DNA of 64,000 nucleotides. Source: Maniola hyperantus (taxonomy: Eukaryota > Arthropoda > Insecta > Lepidoptera > Nymphalidae). The DNA lies in contig NC_048556.1 of assembly GCF_902806685.2 (NCBI RefSeq), positions 3,720,001 through 3,784,000 on the forward strand, given 5' to 3'. Both the position numbers and the translations under genes were made by a program. The notes under the pieces were generated by a model, which saw nothing but the letters and a program-made list of their open reading frames with translations, ran no database searches and was not told the DNA's origin. This document shows, piece after piece, positions 63,511 through 64,000 of this stretch. Position 1 is the stretch's first letter, and each line of letters opens with the position of its first letter.

Positions 63511-64000
63511 TGATGGGTTCCTTGGCCAGATAAGAGCCCTCAATTATTATGCCATGGACACGTTATTATTGTCTGTTTAATCAACCAAGCCCTTAAGTTA
63601 CTATTGCCCCATAAAGTGTCACAAATATGAGTACAAAACACTACAAAATAACTGCTATCCACGTCGTTAATTTGAGAAAGTCGCGTTGTCAGTCGCGCTA
63701 GTGCATGTGCAAGTGGCTTGATAGACTGATAACTGGGTGTGGTGGCGATCTTTGGAAAAGACCCATGTTTAGAAGTAAGCGTCTGCAATCATGATGATGA
63801 TGATGATGTTCAATGATGATTTTCTGGCCAGATAATAAGCCATGGACATGTTATTATTGTCGTAGTCTGTCCCACCAAGTCCTTAAGTTACTATTGCCCC
63901 ATAAAGTGTCACAAGTGTGGGTACAAAGCGCTACAAATAACCGCGATGCACGGCTTAATTGCCCCATAGAAATTAATTTGAGAAAGGCGCGTTGTCAGCC
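63500..64000 (+). repeat. Tandem duplication running off the window end
   Basis: 63505-63695 and 63790-64000 share GGCCAGATAA, GCCATGGACA(C/T)GTTATTATTG, CCTTAAGTTACTATTGCCCC, ATAAAGTGTCACAA and TTAATTTGAGAAAG.CGCG. Each unit is headed by a LINE-type (ATG)n tail, so the unit is about 290 bp and includes a LINE 3' end. Confidence 0.8.

Overview
This window is nuclear DNA from a lepidopteran (moth or butterfly). The evidence is an AT-rich background packed with repeat families typical of that order: tRNA-headed SINEs ending in (TGA)n, RTE-clade LINE 3' ends, Helitron-like elements ending in a small hairpin plus CTAG, Penelope-like remnants, and many small inverted-repeat transposons (MITEs). 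I see no complete host gene, rRNA gene, functional tRNA gene or CRISPR array. Nearly every short open frame is repeat sequence or chance.

The only gene-like signals are two possible internal exons on the + strand. The better is 57702-57939: GC-rich, one open frame, an acceptor-like AG and a strong GTAAGT donor. The weaker is 20096-20259. If either is real, much of the window is intron. That is inference from composition and splice motifs alone.

Layout. 1-5.3 kb: MITEs, a Helitron-like pair, a SINE and a full 'GGTTCCGTACC' element holding a long GTCT microsatellite. 6.2-8.8 kb: a SINE body, a 477-bp foldback element and a MITE. 9-17 kb: Helitron-like copies, an RTE tail, a three-unit tandem repeat and a 616-bp MITE. 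17-28 kb: dense SINE, MITE and Helitron-like copies and a hAT-type element inside a Helitron-like copy. 28-35 kb: a hAT MITE with a perfect 8-bp target duplication, a duplicated block with a Penelope-tail palindrome in one copy, and a 1356-bp hAT-type element carrying tandem Helitron-like copies. 35-50 kb: more MITEs, a Penelope coding remnant, RTE fragments and a Harbinger-type MITE inside one. 50-64 kb: nested SINEs, the candidate exon, and two local tandem duplications, one running off the window end.

The elements fit together as donors and passengers. RTE tails and the most common SINE share (TGA)n ends, so RTE enzymes probably moved that SINE. hAT-type insertions leave clear 8-bp duplications, which order several nested insertions in time. 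No undescribed functional system is established. The best leads are the candidate exon, a hammerhead-ribozyme-like motif in the foldback element, and a 29-bp perfect hairpin flanked by an 8-bp duplication inside a MITE terminus.
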